Below, one piece after another: positions 35,052 through 45,900 of a stretch of DNA of 64,000 bases (position 1 is its first letter; every line of letters begins with the position of its first letter). Where the stretch lies: NCBI GenBank assembly GCA_023525715.1, contig CM042016.1:81947382-82011381 (forward strand). Direction: 5' to 3'. The position numbers and the translations under genes are program-made. Under the pieces are notes generated by a model. That model searched no databases and had not been told where the DNA came from. It was given only the letters and a program-made list of their open reading frames with translations. This DNA is from Cichorium intybus. Lineage: Eukaryota; Streptophyta; Magnoliopsida; Asterales; Asteraceae.

Positions 35052-36562
35052 TGTAATACTGTAATACTCACGGTAAGTGAATTTAAATTTATTTTTGTAT
35101 AAATGAGGTTCATTAGGTTGTTAAATGAGTTAGAATGGTTATAAGTTCATTCGGGAAGGGTTTAAACCTTTAAAAATGTCAAAAGAGGTGACACGGGTCG
35201 TGTAAGAGACTTCTGTGACTGTTATGTGCCTGCAGTAGGTTACACCACGTGCTTTATAAACACGGGTCGTGTTTTGATAAGCGCGCCACGGGTTGTTAAG
35301 AGGCCGCGTCGCGGTCTTTCGTGAGTGGGTCGTGCTTTATCAAGCACGGGTCGGGTTTTAGTCACTGAAATCAGACCGTAAGTAACACGGGTTCTGCTTA
35401 TTAAGCACGGGTCGTGTCTTATTAGCGCGCCGCGGTTTTTAAGAAGCCGCGTCGCGGGGCGTAAATGAGATAAATTTGACAGCAAAGCCTTATTTCGCCA
35501 TTTCGAACCAAAATATCTCCAAAGCGATTTTTAGAGCTCCAGGTGCGAAATATTGTCAAATTGATCAGGGGTATTGCATAGAGAAGTTTATAGAAGTTTG
35601 ATTTTAACACTTGAATCATATTCTCGGGTTCTAAATCGAAGAGGTTAGTGATGTTGATTTTTAGGGTTTCAAACCCTAGATGCCCAAATCCGAAACTATG
35701 CTTTAAATTAGCTCATATGTTACTAGTAGGTTGTTATTATATGTTATATTGAGTCTTTGTTACGAATATTACAAAGTTTTAACGCTTGATTTGGTAAAAA
35801 CCGCGGAATTTGGAAGATTTGAGTTGATAGCACATGATATTCCTAGTTTGGAATCTTTGTTAGCTATTGATTCATGATCCATTGAGTTTAATGTTGTTGT
35901 ATTGTTTTAAGGATGTTTGAAGTATGATGTGTGATGTAATTTTCAGCAGATACTCATAGGAGGGAAAGGGATACGCAAGTTACGGGTGGATCACGAGCTA
36001 CACAGGAACAAGGTGAGTAGTTCTAATTCATTATTATGATTCAACTAAAATGTAATTGTATTATAAAAGCTTAAAATGGTTGAGATAACCAATTGGTATA
36101 AGACATATAAGATTGAGAAATTCTTGTTGAGTATAAATGAGTATATAGTGTGAATAAACATGCTCTTTGACCGAGATAGTCAAAGAGAATGAGATCAATG
36201 AGCTTACATGTTAGTACTTATTGGATATTTTCTCATTGAGCTTAATTAGCTCATAATTATTGTCGTGTTGTATGTGTTTTAGGTGATAGGGGAAAGAAGG
36301 TTGCAGAGGGATAAAATAACTTGACTTTGGGACTAGACTTATAAGTTTTTGTATAATCTATAAAACAGTCTTTTGAACTTGTGTATAACTTTGGTAAGAA
36401 TGTTTTTTTGTAACCCGGTTTTTGGGACATGTTTATGTAAATACTTGTTTTTTTGATAATTACTTGTGCTTCTGTTGCTTAACTTTGATTACACCATAAC
36501 CCTTTTGTGGTTATTATAACATTATATTGGTGTATTTCGGAGATAAGAAACCCGGCGTTACA
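35052..36562 (+). repeat. LTR1 of F
   Basis: 1511 bp, begins TGTAATACTG and ends CGGCGTTACA. It lacks one CACGGGTCGTGT unit near 35190 that LTR2 and LTR3 have. Motifs include several CACGGGTCGTG palindromes and two GCCGCGTCGCGG sites (35300-35320, 35445-35460). Its first 8 bases differ from LTR2 and LTR3 (TGTAATAC against TGTAACGC). Confidence 0.93.
35180..35465 (+). repeat. CACGGGTCGTG / GCCGCGTCGCGG motif array in F LTR
   Basis: Repeated palindromic CpG-rich words: CACGGGTCGTG near 35188, 35263 and 35405, a variant near 35344, and GCGCGCCxCGG with GGCCGCGTCGCGG twice. They form two larger imperfect repeats of about 130 bp. LTR2 (41545-41835) and LTR3 (43484-43775) carry the same array. Confidence 0.8.
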
Positions 36563-36565
36563 AGT

Positions 36566-36577
36566 TGGTATCAGAGC
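36566..36577 (+). promoter_or_regulatory. Primer-binding site of F (first internal region)
   Basis: TGGTATCAGAGC three bases after LTR1. An identical site follows LTR2 at 42941-42952. Confidence 0.93.
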
Positions 36578-36793
36578 AAGGTTTGAGTGAACTATACTTT
36601 ATAGAGTAAATTATAGACTCAAACTAATGAAGAAAGAAGTCCCAAATTTATCCCTGTGCAACTATTTCTCTGAACACGCGTAATGAGTACGTGTGTTATT
36701 TGGAGAATTCTGATGAGTTATGAGATACAAATACAAAGAGAGTATTGAGATATATGAGATAGTAATGAGTTGAGTTTCTTTTTCAGCCTCATT

Positions 36794-38090
36794 ATGAGTT
36801 CTGGAAAAGAGAAAGAGGGAGGTGATCACCGAGAAGAGCAATTGGGATCACAAGGTTCGGGACTGGGGCACCAGCCCGAAGGAGAGAGACCACCTGAGCT
36901 AACACCATCTTTACAAGAGCTTATTGCTGCGGATGTAACAAAGGCTGTCAAAAGCTTACTGCCTACTTTGGTTAGGCTTCAGACAGAGTCAACGGGTAGA
37001 GATGAGCGACGCCAACCTCCTGTTACTCCCATAATTATGGAAGGTCAGAGAGAGCCGGTTATCATACAAGCTGAAACAGGAGGGTCGGGAGAACTAAAGG
37101 GTTGCAGTTATGAGACATTCCACAAGTGTAAACCAAATGATTTCTTTGGTACCGATGACCCTATTGTTGCACGAAACTGGTTAACACATATTGAGAAAGT
37201 TTTCCATACGAGCAAATGTGCGGAAAAAGATAAGGTTGAGTTTTCTACTAATTGTTTGCACAAAGATGCCCAGTTTTGGTGGGAAAACATATGTATCGAT
37301 ATAGAAAAAGGTAAAGGAAGTTGAACCAACATGGGAAGAATTCAAAGTAAAGTTTATGAAAGAATATTTTTCCAACACGACGATGAAAAGTTTGGAGGAG
37401 GATTTCTTGAGATTACAGTAAGGAACACAGTCGGTACAGGAGTATACGACAGAGTTTAATGAGAAGGCCAGATTTGCTGCTCATCAAGTAGATACCGAAG
37501 AAAGAAAGATTGATAGGTATCTGTGGTGATTGAGGACTCAGATACGAGAGTTCTTACAGAGCTCGAATTATACAATTTATCAGCAAATTGTCGAGGCAGC
37601 CAAATCTCGAGAAAAAGAACTGCGGAGGCAAGATAATGAGAAAAAGGGTGACCAAGAAAGCGGAGGCCAGAAAAGGAAATGGGAAGGAAAACCGGGAGGT
37701 GGTTCTCAAAAACAGCCAGTTCCAAATTTTCAGCCTCGAGGTGATTCGAGAAAGACTGAGAGCAGGTGGTGCAAAAAATGCCGCCGAAAACACGCTGGAG
37801 ACTGCGATACGAGTACCCCATCCCTTATATGTTATCAGTGCGGGAAAGCTGGGCACATGGCTCGGGATTGTTTAGAAAAAAGCCGAGTATGCTTTAACTG
37901 TGGAGAAAGTGGTCATATCCGTCCGAATTGCCCAAAACCGAAGACTGATACACGCCGTGAGACTTCGAGGACGGGACGAGGTGATAGTCGAGGTGATAGA
38001 CGAGACAGAGGTGACGGGAATGCTAGAAGTCGAGCCTTTCAGATGACAGTGGAGGAGGCCCGGGAGCGACCGGATGTGATTACAAGTATC
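36794..38090 (+). pseudogene. Gypsy F gag
   Basis: The true start is ATGAGTTCTGG at 36794 (MSSGKEKEGGDHREE); the in-frame ATG 24 bases upstream is not shared with E. Capsid motifs FFGTDDPIVARNWLTH and FMKEYFSNTTMKSLEE, and two intact CCHC knuckles CYQCGKAGHMARDC (37830-37871) and CFNCGESGHIRPNC (37890-37931), then an arginine/glycine-rich stretch. Lesions: a frameshift near 37310, TAA at 37419-37421 and TGA at 37527-37529 (after YLW). Confidence 0.9.
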
Positions 38091-38690
38091 TTTAGCCTAA
38101 ATTCTCTTCGAGCTCGTATGGTATTTGATTCTGGTGCCTCAGTTTCTTTTATATCTGTACCTTTTTCATCTCGAATTCATGTTCCGATAACCGAGATGAA
38201 CGAGAGTTTGATAGTTGATATTGCTGATGGGAGGGATGTTATAGTAAATAGTCATTATAAAAATTGTCGGCTTGAAATCAATGGGATTTCATTCCTTATT
38301 GATTTGAAGCCAATGACTACTCGTGCGTTTGATGTGATAGTAGGGATGGACTGGTTAGATAATAATAGAGCAAATATGGATTGTCACGGAAAGATTTTTT
38401 CTGTGAGAACTCCAAGCGGGTCCCAAACATTAATACGAGGTGAGCGTCGTTTTCAACATATTCCGGTTGTATCTTTTGCAAGAGCGCGAAGGTATACCGA
38501 AAGAAGTGCCCTTTTATTTATGGCGCATGTTACTCCTATTGAGTCCGAATGTTCGACTATAAAAGATGTGGAAGTAGTAAGAGATTTTTCTGATGTTTTT
38601 CCTGACGATCTTCCTGGCTTACCGCCAAATCGTCAAATAGAGTTTGTTATTGATCTGGTTCCGGGAGCGAAACCGATAGCTCGAGCACCC
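38091..38690 (+). pseudogene. Gypsy F protease and linker
   Basis: The active site DSGASVSF begins at 38128. IVGMDWLDNN marks the second half of the fold and FPDDLPGLPPNRQ the linker into RT. In frame with the end of gag and the front of RT, so this stretch has no stop. Confidence 0.9.
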
Positions 38691-39530
38691 TATCGGTTGG
38701 CGCCGTCCGAGATGGAAGAGTTAAAGAAACAATTACAAGAGCTTTTAGATCGCGGTTTTATTCATCCGAGTTCGTCTCCGTGGGGCGCGCCGATATTGTT
38801 TGTTCGAAAGAAAGATGGTTCTATGCGCATGTGTATAGACTACCGTGAGTTAAACAAGATTACCGTGAAGAATCGTTATCCCCTACCGAGAATCAATGAT
38901 CTGTTCGATCAATTGGAAGGAGCGGTATATTTTTCGAAGATCGATTTGAGATCGGGATATCATCAATTAAGAGTAAGAGAATCGAATGTCCCGAAAACCG
39001 CATTTCGCACCCGATACGGTCACTACGAGTTTTTAGTGATGCCATTCGGTTTGACGAATGCCCCGGACAGCTTTTATGGATTTAATGAATCGAGCTTGTC
39101 ATCCCTTTTTGGATAAGTTTGTAATAGTGTTCATTGATGACATTTTGATTTATTCCAAGAGTTGGAGTGATCACAAACAACACTTGAAATTAATCATTGA
39201 TCTTCTTCGTAAAGAAAAGTTGTACACAAAATTTTCAAAGTGCGAGTTTTGGTTGCAACAGATTCAATTTCTTGGTCATGTGATAAACCGGGAAGGCGTC
39301 AAAGTAGACCTTGCCAAGATAGAAGCGGTAATGAGTTGGGCACCACCCAAGAATCCGACTGAGGTTCGGAGCTTCTTAGGATTAGCCGGATACTATAGAC
39401 GATTTGTTGAGAAATTTTCGAGCATTGCATTACCTCTAATGAACAGAAAGACAGAGAAATTTATCTGGACCGAAGTACAACAAGAAGCCTTTGAGAGATT
39501 TAGGTGTGCATTGTGTGAAGCCCCGGTGTT
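38691..39530 (+). pseudogene. Gypsy F reverse transcriptase
   Basis: APYRLAPSEMEELKKQLQ, GAPILFVRKKDGS, CIDYRELNKITVKNRYPLP, FSKIDLRSGYHQLRV and VMPFGLTNAP. A one-base insertion near 39066 follows, then FMDLMNRACHPF, VFIDDILIYS (39127), FLGHVINREGVKVD and SFLGLAGYYRRFVEKF. Except for the insertion the domain is complete. Confidence 0.9.
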
Positions 39531-40080
39531 GGCACTGCCTCAAGGTGGAGAAGACTTTGTTCTGTTTATCGATGCTTCACAAATTGGTCTTGGATGTGTA
39601 CTAATGCAGAGGGGACGAGTGATTGCGTATGCATCTCGGCAATTGAAGTCTCATGAGAAAGTGTATCCTATGCATGATCTGGAGTTAGCCGCCATTGTTT
39701 TTGCACTGAAGATTTGGCAAAATTATCTTTATGGTGTAAAGTTCCAGGTGTATTCAGATCACAAGAGTTTAAAGTATCTGTTTGATCAAAAAGAGTTGAA
39801 TATGAGACAGCGAAGATGAATGGATCTTTTGAAAGACTATGATTGTGAAATACTTTACCATCCTGGTAAAGCAAACGTAGTAGCAGATGCTTTAAGTCGA
39901 AACGAACCACCTATTCGAGTCGTTTCGGCTCGAATGGGAGTGGTTAGTAAATTACCAGAAATGATTCAATGTGCCCAGAAAGAAGTTAATGACATGAAGA
40001 GTGAGAGGATGGTTGGCTATATAGGTAAATTAGTTACAAATGCACAAGGAGTGAAGACTTTTCAGGGGCGAGTATGGGTC
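39531..40080 (+). pseudogene. Gypsy F RNase H
   Basis: LALPQGGEDFVLFIDASQIGLG (the usual TDAS reads IDAS, catalytic Asp kept), GRVIAYASRQLKSHE, YSDHKSLKY and HPGKANVVADALSRN. TGA at 39817-39819 replaces Trp in QRRWMDLL (TGG to TGA). Confidence 0.88.
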
Positions 40081-40908
40081 CCAAGGCACGGAGAAACGAG
40101 GCAGATGTTACTTGAAGATGCACATTGTACACGGTATTCAATCCATCCAGGTAGTACAAAGATGTATAGAAGTCTAAAGCCGTTTTACTGGTGGCCGTGA
40201 ATGAAATGTGATGTTGGAAGATATGTGGAGAAGTGTCTGACTTGTTTACAAGTCAAGGCCAATCATCAGAGACCGTATGGGTCAGTGCAGCCACTACCGG
40301 TACCGATGAAAAAGTGCGATGAGATTTCTATGGACTTTATTACTAAATTACCTTGAACTCCGCAAGGGTTCGATTCCATTTGGGTGATTGTTGATAGGCT
40401 GACCAAGTCAGCACAATTCATTCCTATACGAGAAGATTACCAAGTGTCCAAACTAGCAAGGATTTATATTAGAGAAGTGATGAGATTGCACGGAGTGCCC
40501 ACCTCGATACTCTCCGATCGTGATAGTCGTTTTACTTCACATTTTTGGCAAAGTTTTCAAAAACATTTGGGAACCAAAGCCTTGATGAGTACGACTTATC
40601 ATCCGCAGACTGATGGGCAAACGGAGAGAACTATACAGACATTGGAAGATATGCTTAGAGCTTCGGTGATCGATTTTGGAGGTAGCTGGGACGATCATTT
40701 GCCTTTGGCTGAATTCACATATAACAATTCATATCATTCCAGCATCCAAATGGCACCTTTTGAGGCGCTATATGGATCAATGTGTAGAACACCGACATGT
40801 TGGTCAGAGGCGGGAGAAAAGCCAAAAGTGGGTCCTGAAATAATAACAGAGACTAAGGCGAAGATTAAAAGCATTCGTGAGCACATGAGAGTTGCTCAAC
40901 AACGCTAA
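40081..40908 (+). pseudogene. Gypsy F integrase
   Basis: Zinc-binding part (GETRQMLLEDAH, YRSLKPFYWWP, VEKCLTCLQVKANHQRP) and DDE core (IVDRLTKSAQ, SILSDRDSRFTSHF, HPQTDGQTERTIQ). Stops: TGA 40198-40200 (WWP-G), TGA 40354-40356 (LP-R-TPQG) and TAA 40906-40908 (QQR-Q-KQ). Two are CGA/GGA-to-TGA and one CAA-to-TAA. All catalytic residues remain. Confidence 0.9.
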
Positions 40909-41412
40909 AAGCAGTATGCCGATAAACTAAGGAAACCACTAGAATTTCAAGTTGGAGATATGGTAATGTTAAAAGTATCTCTTTGGAAAGGGATTATCCG
41001 ATTTGGTAAGCGAGGCAAATTGAGTCCACGATTTATCGGACCTTTCCGTATAATACAACGAGTGGGAGCGGTAGCTTATAGACTCAAACTTCCTGAAGAA
41101 TTACGAGGAATCCACAACGTGTTTCATATATCACATCTCCGTAAAACTCTACATGACGAGTCTGCACGAGTTTCCTTGGCGGAGGTACGATTAAATAAGA
41201 AGTTGCAGTATCAAGAACAACCAGAGGAAATTCTTGATAAAAAGATCAAGAAGTTGCGGAATAAATAAATCGAGATTGTGAAAGTGCAATGGAGACATCA
41301 TCGAGGTACAGATGTCACATGGGAACCCGAGGAAGAAATGCGATCTAAATACCCTCATTTATTTCAAGAGATTCCGAGGACGGAATCTTTTGAAGGGGTA
41401 GATAACTTGTAA
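40909..41412 (+). pseudogene. Gypsy F integrase tail and chromodomain-like end
   Basis: KQYADKLRKPLEFQVGDMVMLKV, HNVFHISHLRKTL, then VKVQWRHHRGTDVTWEPEEE and RSKYPHLF, the Tekay-like tail. TAA at 41266-41268 (RNK-E) interrupts. The frame continues through the palindrome and polypurine tract and would end at TAA 41410-41412, bases 3-5 of LTR2. Confidence 0.88.
41370..41407 (+). promoter_or_regulatory. Palindrome and polypurine tract of F
   Basis: GATTCCGAGGACGGAATC (41370-41387) followed by TTTTGAAGGGGTAGATAACT, then LTR2 at 41408. Both lie inside the pol frame. Copy 2 (before LTR3, near 43309) reads GATTTCGAGGACGGAATC, one base changed. Confidence 0.85.
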
Positions 41413-42937
41413 CGCTGTAATACTCACGGTAAGTGAATTTAAATTTATTTTTGTATAAATGAGGTTCATTAGGTTGTTAAATGAGTTAGAGTGGTTAGAA
41501 GTTCATTAGGGAAGGGTTTAAACCTTTAAAAATGTCAAAAGAGGTGACACGGGTCGTGTCGAAGTTGCACGGGTCGTGTAAGAGACTTCTGTGACTGTTA
41601 TGTGCCTGCAGTAGGTTACACCACGTGCTTTATAAACACAGGTCGTGTTTTGAGAAGCGCGCCGCGGGTTGTTAAGAGGCCGCGTCGCGGTCTTTCGTGA
41701 GTGGGTCGTGCTTTATCAAGCACGGGTCGGGTTTTAGTCACTGAAATCAGACCGTAAGTAACACGGGTTGTGCTTATTAAGCACGGGTCGTGTCTTATTA
41801 GCACGCCGCGGTTTTTAAGAAGCCGCGTCGCGGGGCGTAAATGAGATAAATTTGACAGCAAAGCCTTATTTCGCCATTTCGAACCAAAATATCTCTAAAG
41901 CGATTTTTAGAGCTCCAGGTGCGAAATACTGTCAAATTGATCAGGGTATTGCATAGAGAAGTTTATAGAAGTTTGATTTTAACACTTGAATCATATTCTC
42001 GGGTTCTAAATCGAAGAGGTTAGTGATGTTGATTTTTAGGGTTTCAAACCCTAGATGCCCAAATCCGAAATTATGCTTTAAATTAGCTCATGTGTTGCTA
42101 GTAGGTTGTTATTATATGTTATATTGAGTCTTTGTTACGAATATTACGAAGTTTTAACGCTTGATTTGGTAAAAACCGCGGAATTTGGAAGATTTGAGTT
42201 GATAGCACATGATATTCCTAGTTTGGAATCTTTGTTAGCTATTGATTCATGATCCATTGAGTTTAATGTTGTTGTATTGTTTTAAGGATGTTTGAAGTAT
42301 GATGTGTGATGTAATTTTCAGCAGATACTCATAGGAGGGAAAGGGATACACAAGTTACGGGTGGATCACGAGCTACACAGGCACAAGGTGAGTAGTTCTA
42401 ATTCATTGTTATGATTGAACTAAAATGTAATTGTATTATAAAAGCTCAAAATGGTTGAGATAACCAATTGGTATAAGACATACAAGATTGAGAAATTCTT
42501 GTTGAGTAGAAATGAGTATATAGTGTGAATAAACATGCTCTTTGACCGAGATAGTCAAAGAGAATGAGATCAATAAGCTTACATGTTAGTACTTATTGGA
42601 TATTTTCTCATTGAGCTTAATTAGCTCATAATTATTGTCATGTTGTATGTGTTTTAGGTGATAGGGGAAAGAAGGTTGCAGAGGGATAAAATAACTTGAC
42701 TTTGGGACTAGACTTATAAGTTTTTGTATAATCTATAAAACAGTCTTTTGAACTTGTGTATAACTTTGGTAAGAATGTTTTTTTGTAACCCGGTTTTTGG
42801 GACATGTTTATGTAAATACTTGTTCTTTTGATAATTACTTGTGCTTCTGTTGCTTAACTTTGATTACACCATAACCCTTTTGTGGTTATTATAACATTAT
42901 ATTGGTGTATTTCGGAGATAAGAAACCCGGCGTTACA
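41408..42937 (+). repeat. LTR2 of F (middle)
   Basis: 1530 bp, TGTAACGC...GCGTTACA with 8-bp perfect inverted ends. Shared with LTR3 and absent in LTR1: the extra CACGGGTCGTG unit near 41550-41575. No 5-bp duplication on its flanks. Confidence 0.93.
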
Positions 42938-43346
42938 AGTTGGTATCAGAGCAAGGTTTGAGTGAACTATACTTTATAGAGTAAATTATAGACTCAAACT
43001 AATGAAGAAAGAGGTCCCAAATTTATCCCTGTGCAACTATTTCTCTGAACACGCGTAATGAGTACGTGTGTTATTTGGAGAATTTTGATGAGTTATGAGA
43101 TACAAATACAAAGAGAGTATTGAGATATATGAGATAGTAATGAGTTGAGTTTCTTTTTCAGCCTCATTATGAGTTCTGGAAAAGAGAAAGAGGGAGGTGA
43201 TCACTGAGAAGAGCAATCGGGATCACAAGGTTCGGGACTGGGGCGCCAGCCCGAAGGAGAGAGACCACCTGAGCTAACACCATCTAAATACCCTCATTTA
43301 TTTCAAGAGATTTCGAGGACGGAATCTTTTGAAGGGGTAGATAACT
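42938..43346 (+). pseudogene. Collapsed second internal region of F
   Basis: Primer site (42941), leader and the first roughly 40 gag codons (ATG at 43170; a TGA replaces the Arg of DHREEQ), joined at ACACCATCT/AAATACCCTC (about 43285) to the last 100 bases of pol and the polypurine tract. The two parent sequences share ATCT at the joint, so about 4.4 kb was removed by a microhomology event. Confidence 0.92.
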
Positions 43347-44877
43347 TGTAACGCTGTAATACTCACGGTAAGTGAATTTAAATTTATTTTTGTATAAATG
43401 AGGTTCATTAGGTTGTTAAATGAGTTAGAGTGGTTAGAAGTTCATTAGGGAAGGGTTTAAACCTTTAAAAATGTCAAAAGAGGTGACACGGGTCGTGTCG
43501 AAGTTGCACGGGTCGTGTAAGAGACTTCTGTGACTGTTATGTGCCTGCAGTAGGTTACACCACGTGCTTTATAAACACGGGTCGTGTTTTGATAAGCGCG
43601 CCGCGGGTTGTTAAGAGGCCGCGTCGCGGTCTTTCGTGAGTGGGTCGTGCTTTATCAAGCACGGGTCGGGTTTTAGTCACTGAAATCAGACCGTAAGTAA
43701 CACGGGTTGTGCTTATTAAGCACGGGTCGTGTCTTATTAGCGCGCCGCGGTTTTTAAGAAGCCGCGTCGCGGGGCGTAAATGAGATAAATTTGACAGCAA
43801 AGCCTTATTTCGCCATTTCGAACCAAAATATCTCCAAAGCGATTTTTAGAGCTCCAGGTGCGAAATACTGTCAAATTGATCAGGGGTATTGCATAGAGAA
43901 GTTTATAGAAGTTTGATTTTAACACTTGAATCATATTCTCGGGTTCTAAATCGAAGAGGTTAATGATGTTGATTTTTAGGGTTTCAAACCCTAGATGCCC
44001 AAATCCGAAATTATGCTTTAAATTAGCTCATGTGTTGCTAGTAGGTTGTTATTATATGTTATATTGAGTCTTTGTTACGAATATTACGAAGTTTTAACGC
44101 TTGATTTGGTAAAAACCGCGAAATTTGGAAGATTTGAGTTGATAGCACATGATATTCCTAGTTTGAAATCTTTGTTAGCTATTGATTCATGATCCATTGA
44201 GTTTAATGTTGTTGTATTGTTTTAAGGATGTTTGAAGTATGATGTGTGATGTAATTTTCAGCAGATACTCATAGGAGGGAAAGGGATACGCAAGTTACGG
44301 GTGGATCACGAGCTACACAGGCACAAGGTGAGTAGTTCTAATTCATTATTATGATTCAACTAAAATGTAATTGTATTATAAAAGCTCAAAATGGTTGAGA
44401 TAACCAATTGGTATAAGACATACAAGATTGAGAAATTCTTGTTGAGTAGAAATGAGTATATAGTGTGAATAAACATGCTCTTTGACCGAGATAGTCAAAG
44501 AGAATGAGATCAATGAGCTTACATGTTAGTACTTATTGGATATTTTCTCATTGAGCTTAATTAGCTCATAATTATTGTCGTGTTGTATGTGTTTTAGGTG
44601 ACAGGGGAAAGAAGGTTGCAGAGGGATAAAATAACTTGACTTTGGGACTAGACTTATAAGTTTTTGTATAATCTATAAAACAGTCTTTTGAACTTGTGTA
44701 TAAATTTGGTAAGAATGTTCTTTTGTAACCCGGTTTTTGGGACATGTTTATGTAAGTACTTGTTCTTTTGATAATTACTTGTGCTTCTGTTGCTTAACTT
44801 TGATTACACCATAATCCTTTTGTGGTTATTATAACATTATATTAATGTATTTCGGAGATAAGAAACCGGGCGTTACA
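43347..44877 (+). repeat. LTR3 of F
   Basis: 1531 bp, TGTAACGC at the start, GCGTTACA at the end, then the TSD copy TCATA. More similar to LTR2 than to LTR1 by the extra repeat unit. Confidence 0.93.
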
Positions 44878-45807
44878 TCATATAACTATAAATAACATCC
44901 AAGATGCCTAACATGCAACATCATATAGTAAGGTGAGGATACTCACCTGATTCGTAACCGTGTAGATATTCTCTAATATCCAACTTAGCTCGTCCACACA
45001 CCTAAATCCCACATACACAACATGTCAAGCACTGACCAAACTCCTATAGACTTGCCTAATGGTCAGACCCAACGTTTGGTAACCAACATTGGTCGAAAAT
45101 AAGCTTTTGGGTCAAACAGCCGCTCGCCACGGCGTGACCTTTCTCTTACGCGTCGTAGACTATCATTACACTTACGGGGTTTTACTCGAACCCGCGTCGC
45201 TGACATAGCCTGTCCGCCTTGCGGACTCACAATAGTTCGAAAATGTCTTTTTGCTCTTAACCAGTACAACCATCGATTAGGGTTCCTCTCTACACTCTTC
45301 TGGGGATCATAAACTACCCTAAGGTCACTCTCTTATGGACATGCAAGTCCATACATGTCCATGGTCTAAACCCTAAGTGTTACAAGTCATCTAAGGCTAC
45401 AAACCAATGGGTAACACCCTATGACGAGATGAAAAGGAAAAGTCAGAAGAGTAAATCTCCTTACCTTACTTCTAAAAACGGAGTGATGCCCACGATCCGT
45501 TACAAGCCTTTTCTCGCGTTGGATCTCCTTCTTCTAATCTCCAAAAACCTTCAAATCCTTGAAACCGAAGAGCCTCTGCTGAAACCAGTCGACTCTACTC
45601 TAGGAAACTTCCAAAAACGCGAACCCTAGGGCTGGGACCCTTTATATAGGCGTTTAAATCCGAATTAGGGTTTTTCATGACTGTGGCGCATCGCGCCGCG
45701 GATTTTCCCTATCCGCGCCGCGCGTACAAATCATGTGCGAATCCAGAATCTTCCCAAGCCGCGCCGCGGATCCATCCGGGCTGCGCCTCGGCGGAACAGG
45801 TCTTACA
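44878..45807 (-). repeat. 5' LTR of D, piece 3
   Basis: Continues D's LTR from ...ATCATA with TAACTATAAATAACA and ends GGTCTTACA. It aligns with 20486-21397. GC-rich motif CCGCGCCGCGCG near 45713 compares with CCGCGCCGTGCG in the left LTR. It is followed by TSD GCAAA. Confidence 0.92.
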
Positions 45808-45900
45808 GCAAAGATGGAAAAAAGTTAGCAAATTTTGGGCTTTAGTGGACATAAAATCCATAGGACAAAACCAAACATTTCGAAATACCTAAGGACTTTA
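45808..45900. mobile_element. Foldback/MULE-like element, right part
   Basis: Inverted counterpart of 19545-19660: GGGCTTTAGTGGACATAAAA, AGGACAAAACCAAACA and CCTAAGGACTTTA. Closes the foldback interrupted by D. Confidence 0.65.

Larger units (their letters stand above)
35052..44877 (+). mobile_element. Gypsy element F: three LTRs, two internal regions, TSD TCATA
   Basis: LTR1 35052-36562, full-length internal region 36563-41407, LTR2 41408-42937, collapsed internal region 42938-43346, LTR3 43347-44877. Only the outermost edges carry a target duplication (TCATA at 35047-35051 and 44878-44882). The bases flanking LTR2 are normal internal junctions (primer site after it, polypurine tract before it). 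So this is one insertion site with a partial tandem, not two insertions. Confidence 0.95.
19955..45807 (-). mobile_element. Gypsy element D (Tekay/Del-like) with two younger insertions, TSD GCAAA
   Basis: Left LTR 19955-21397, internal gag-pol 21398-26712, right LTR 26713-45807 interrupted by E (26823-34622) and F (35052-44877). Outer flanks GCAAA at 19950-19954 and at 45808-45812 match exactly. The three right-LTR pieces (26713-26822, 34623-35051, 44878-45807) line up end to end with the left LTR once E and F are removed. The polyprotein is on the minus strand and is broken. Confidence 0.93.

Noticed and set aside
41408..42937. LTR2 of F as a separate solo LTR insertion
   Set aside because: No target duplication at its edges; polypurine tract before and primer site after it show normal internal junctions.
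35240..43800. 81-codon minus-strand frame repeated three times (35240, 41616, 43555)
   Set aside because: It recurs because the three LTRs of F are copies. It reads the CACGGGTCGTG array backwards and matches no protein.
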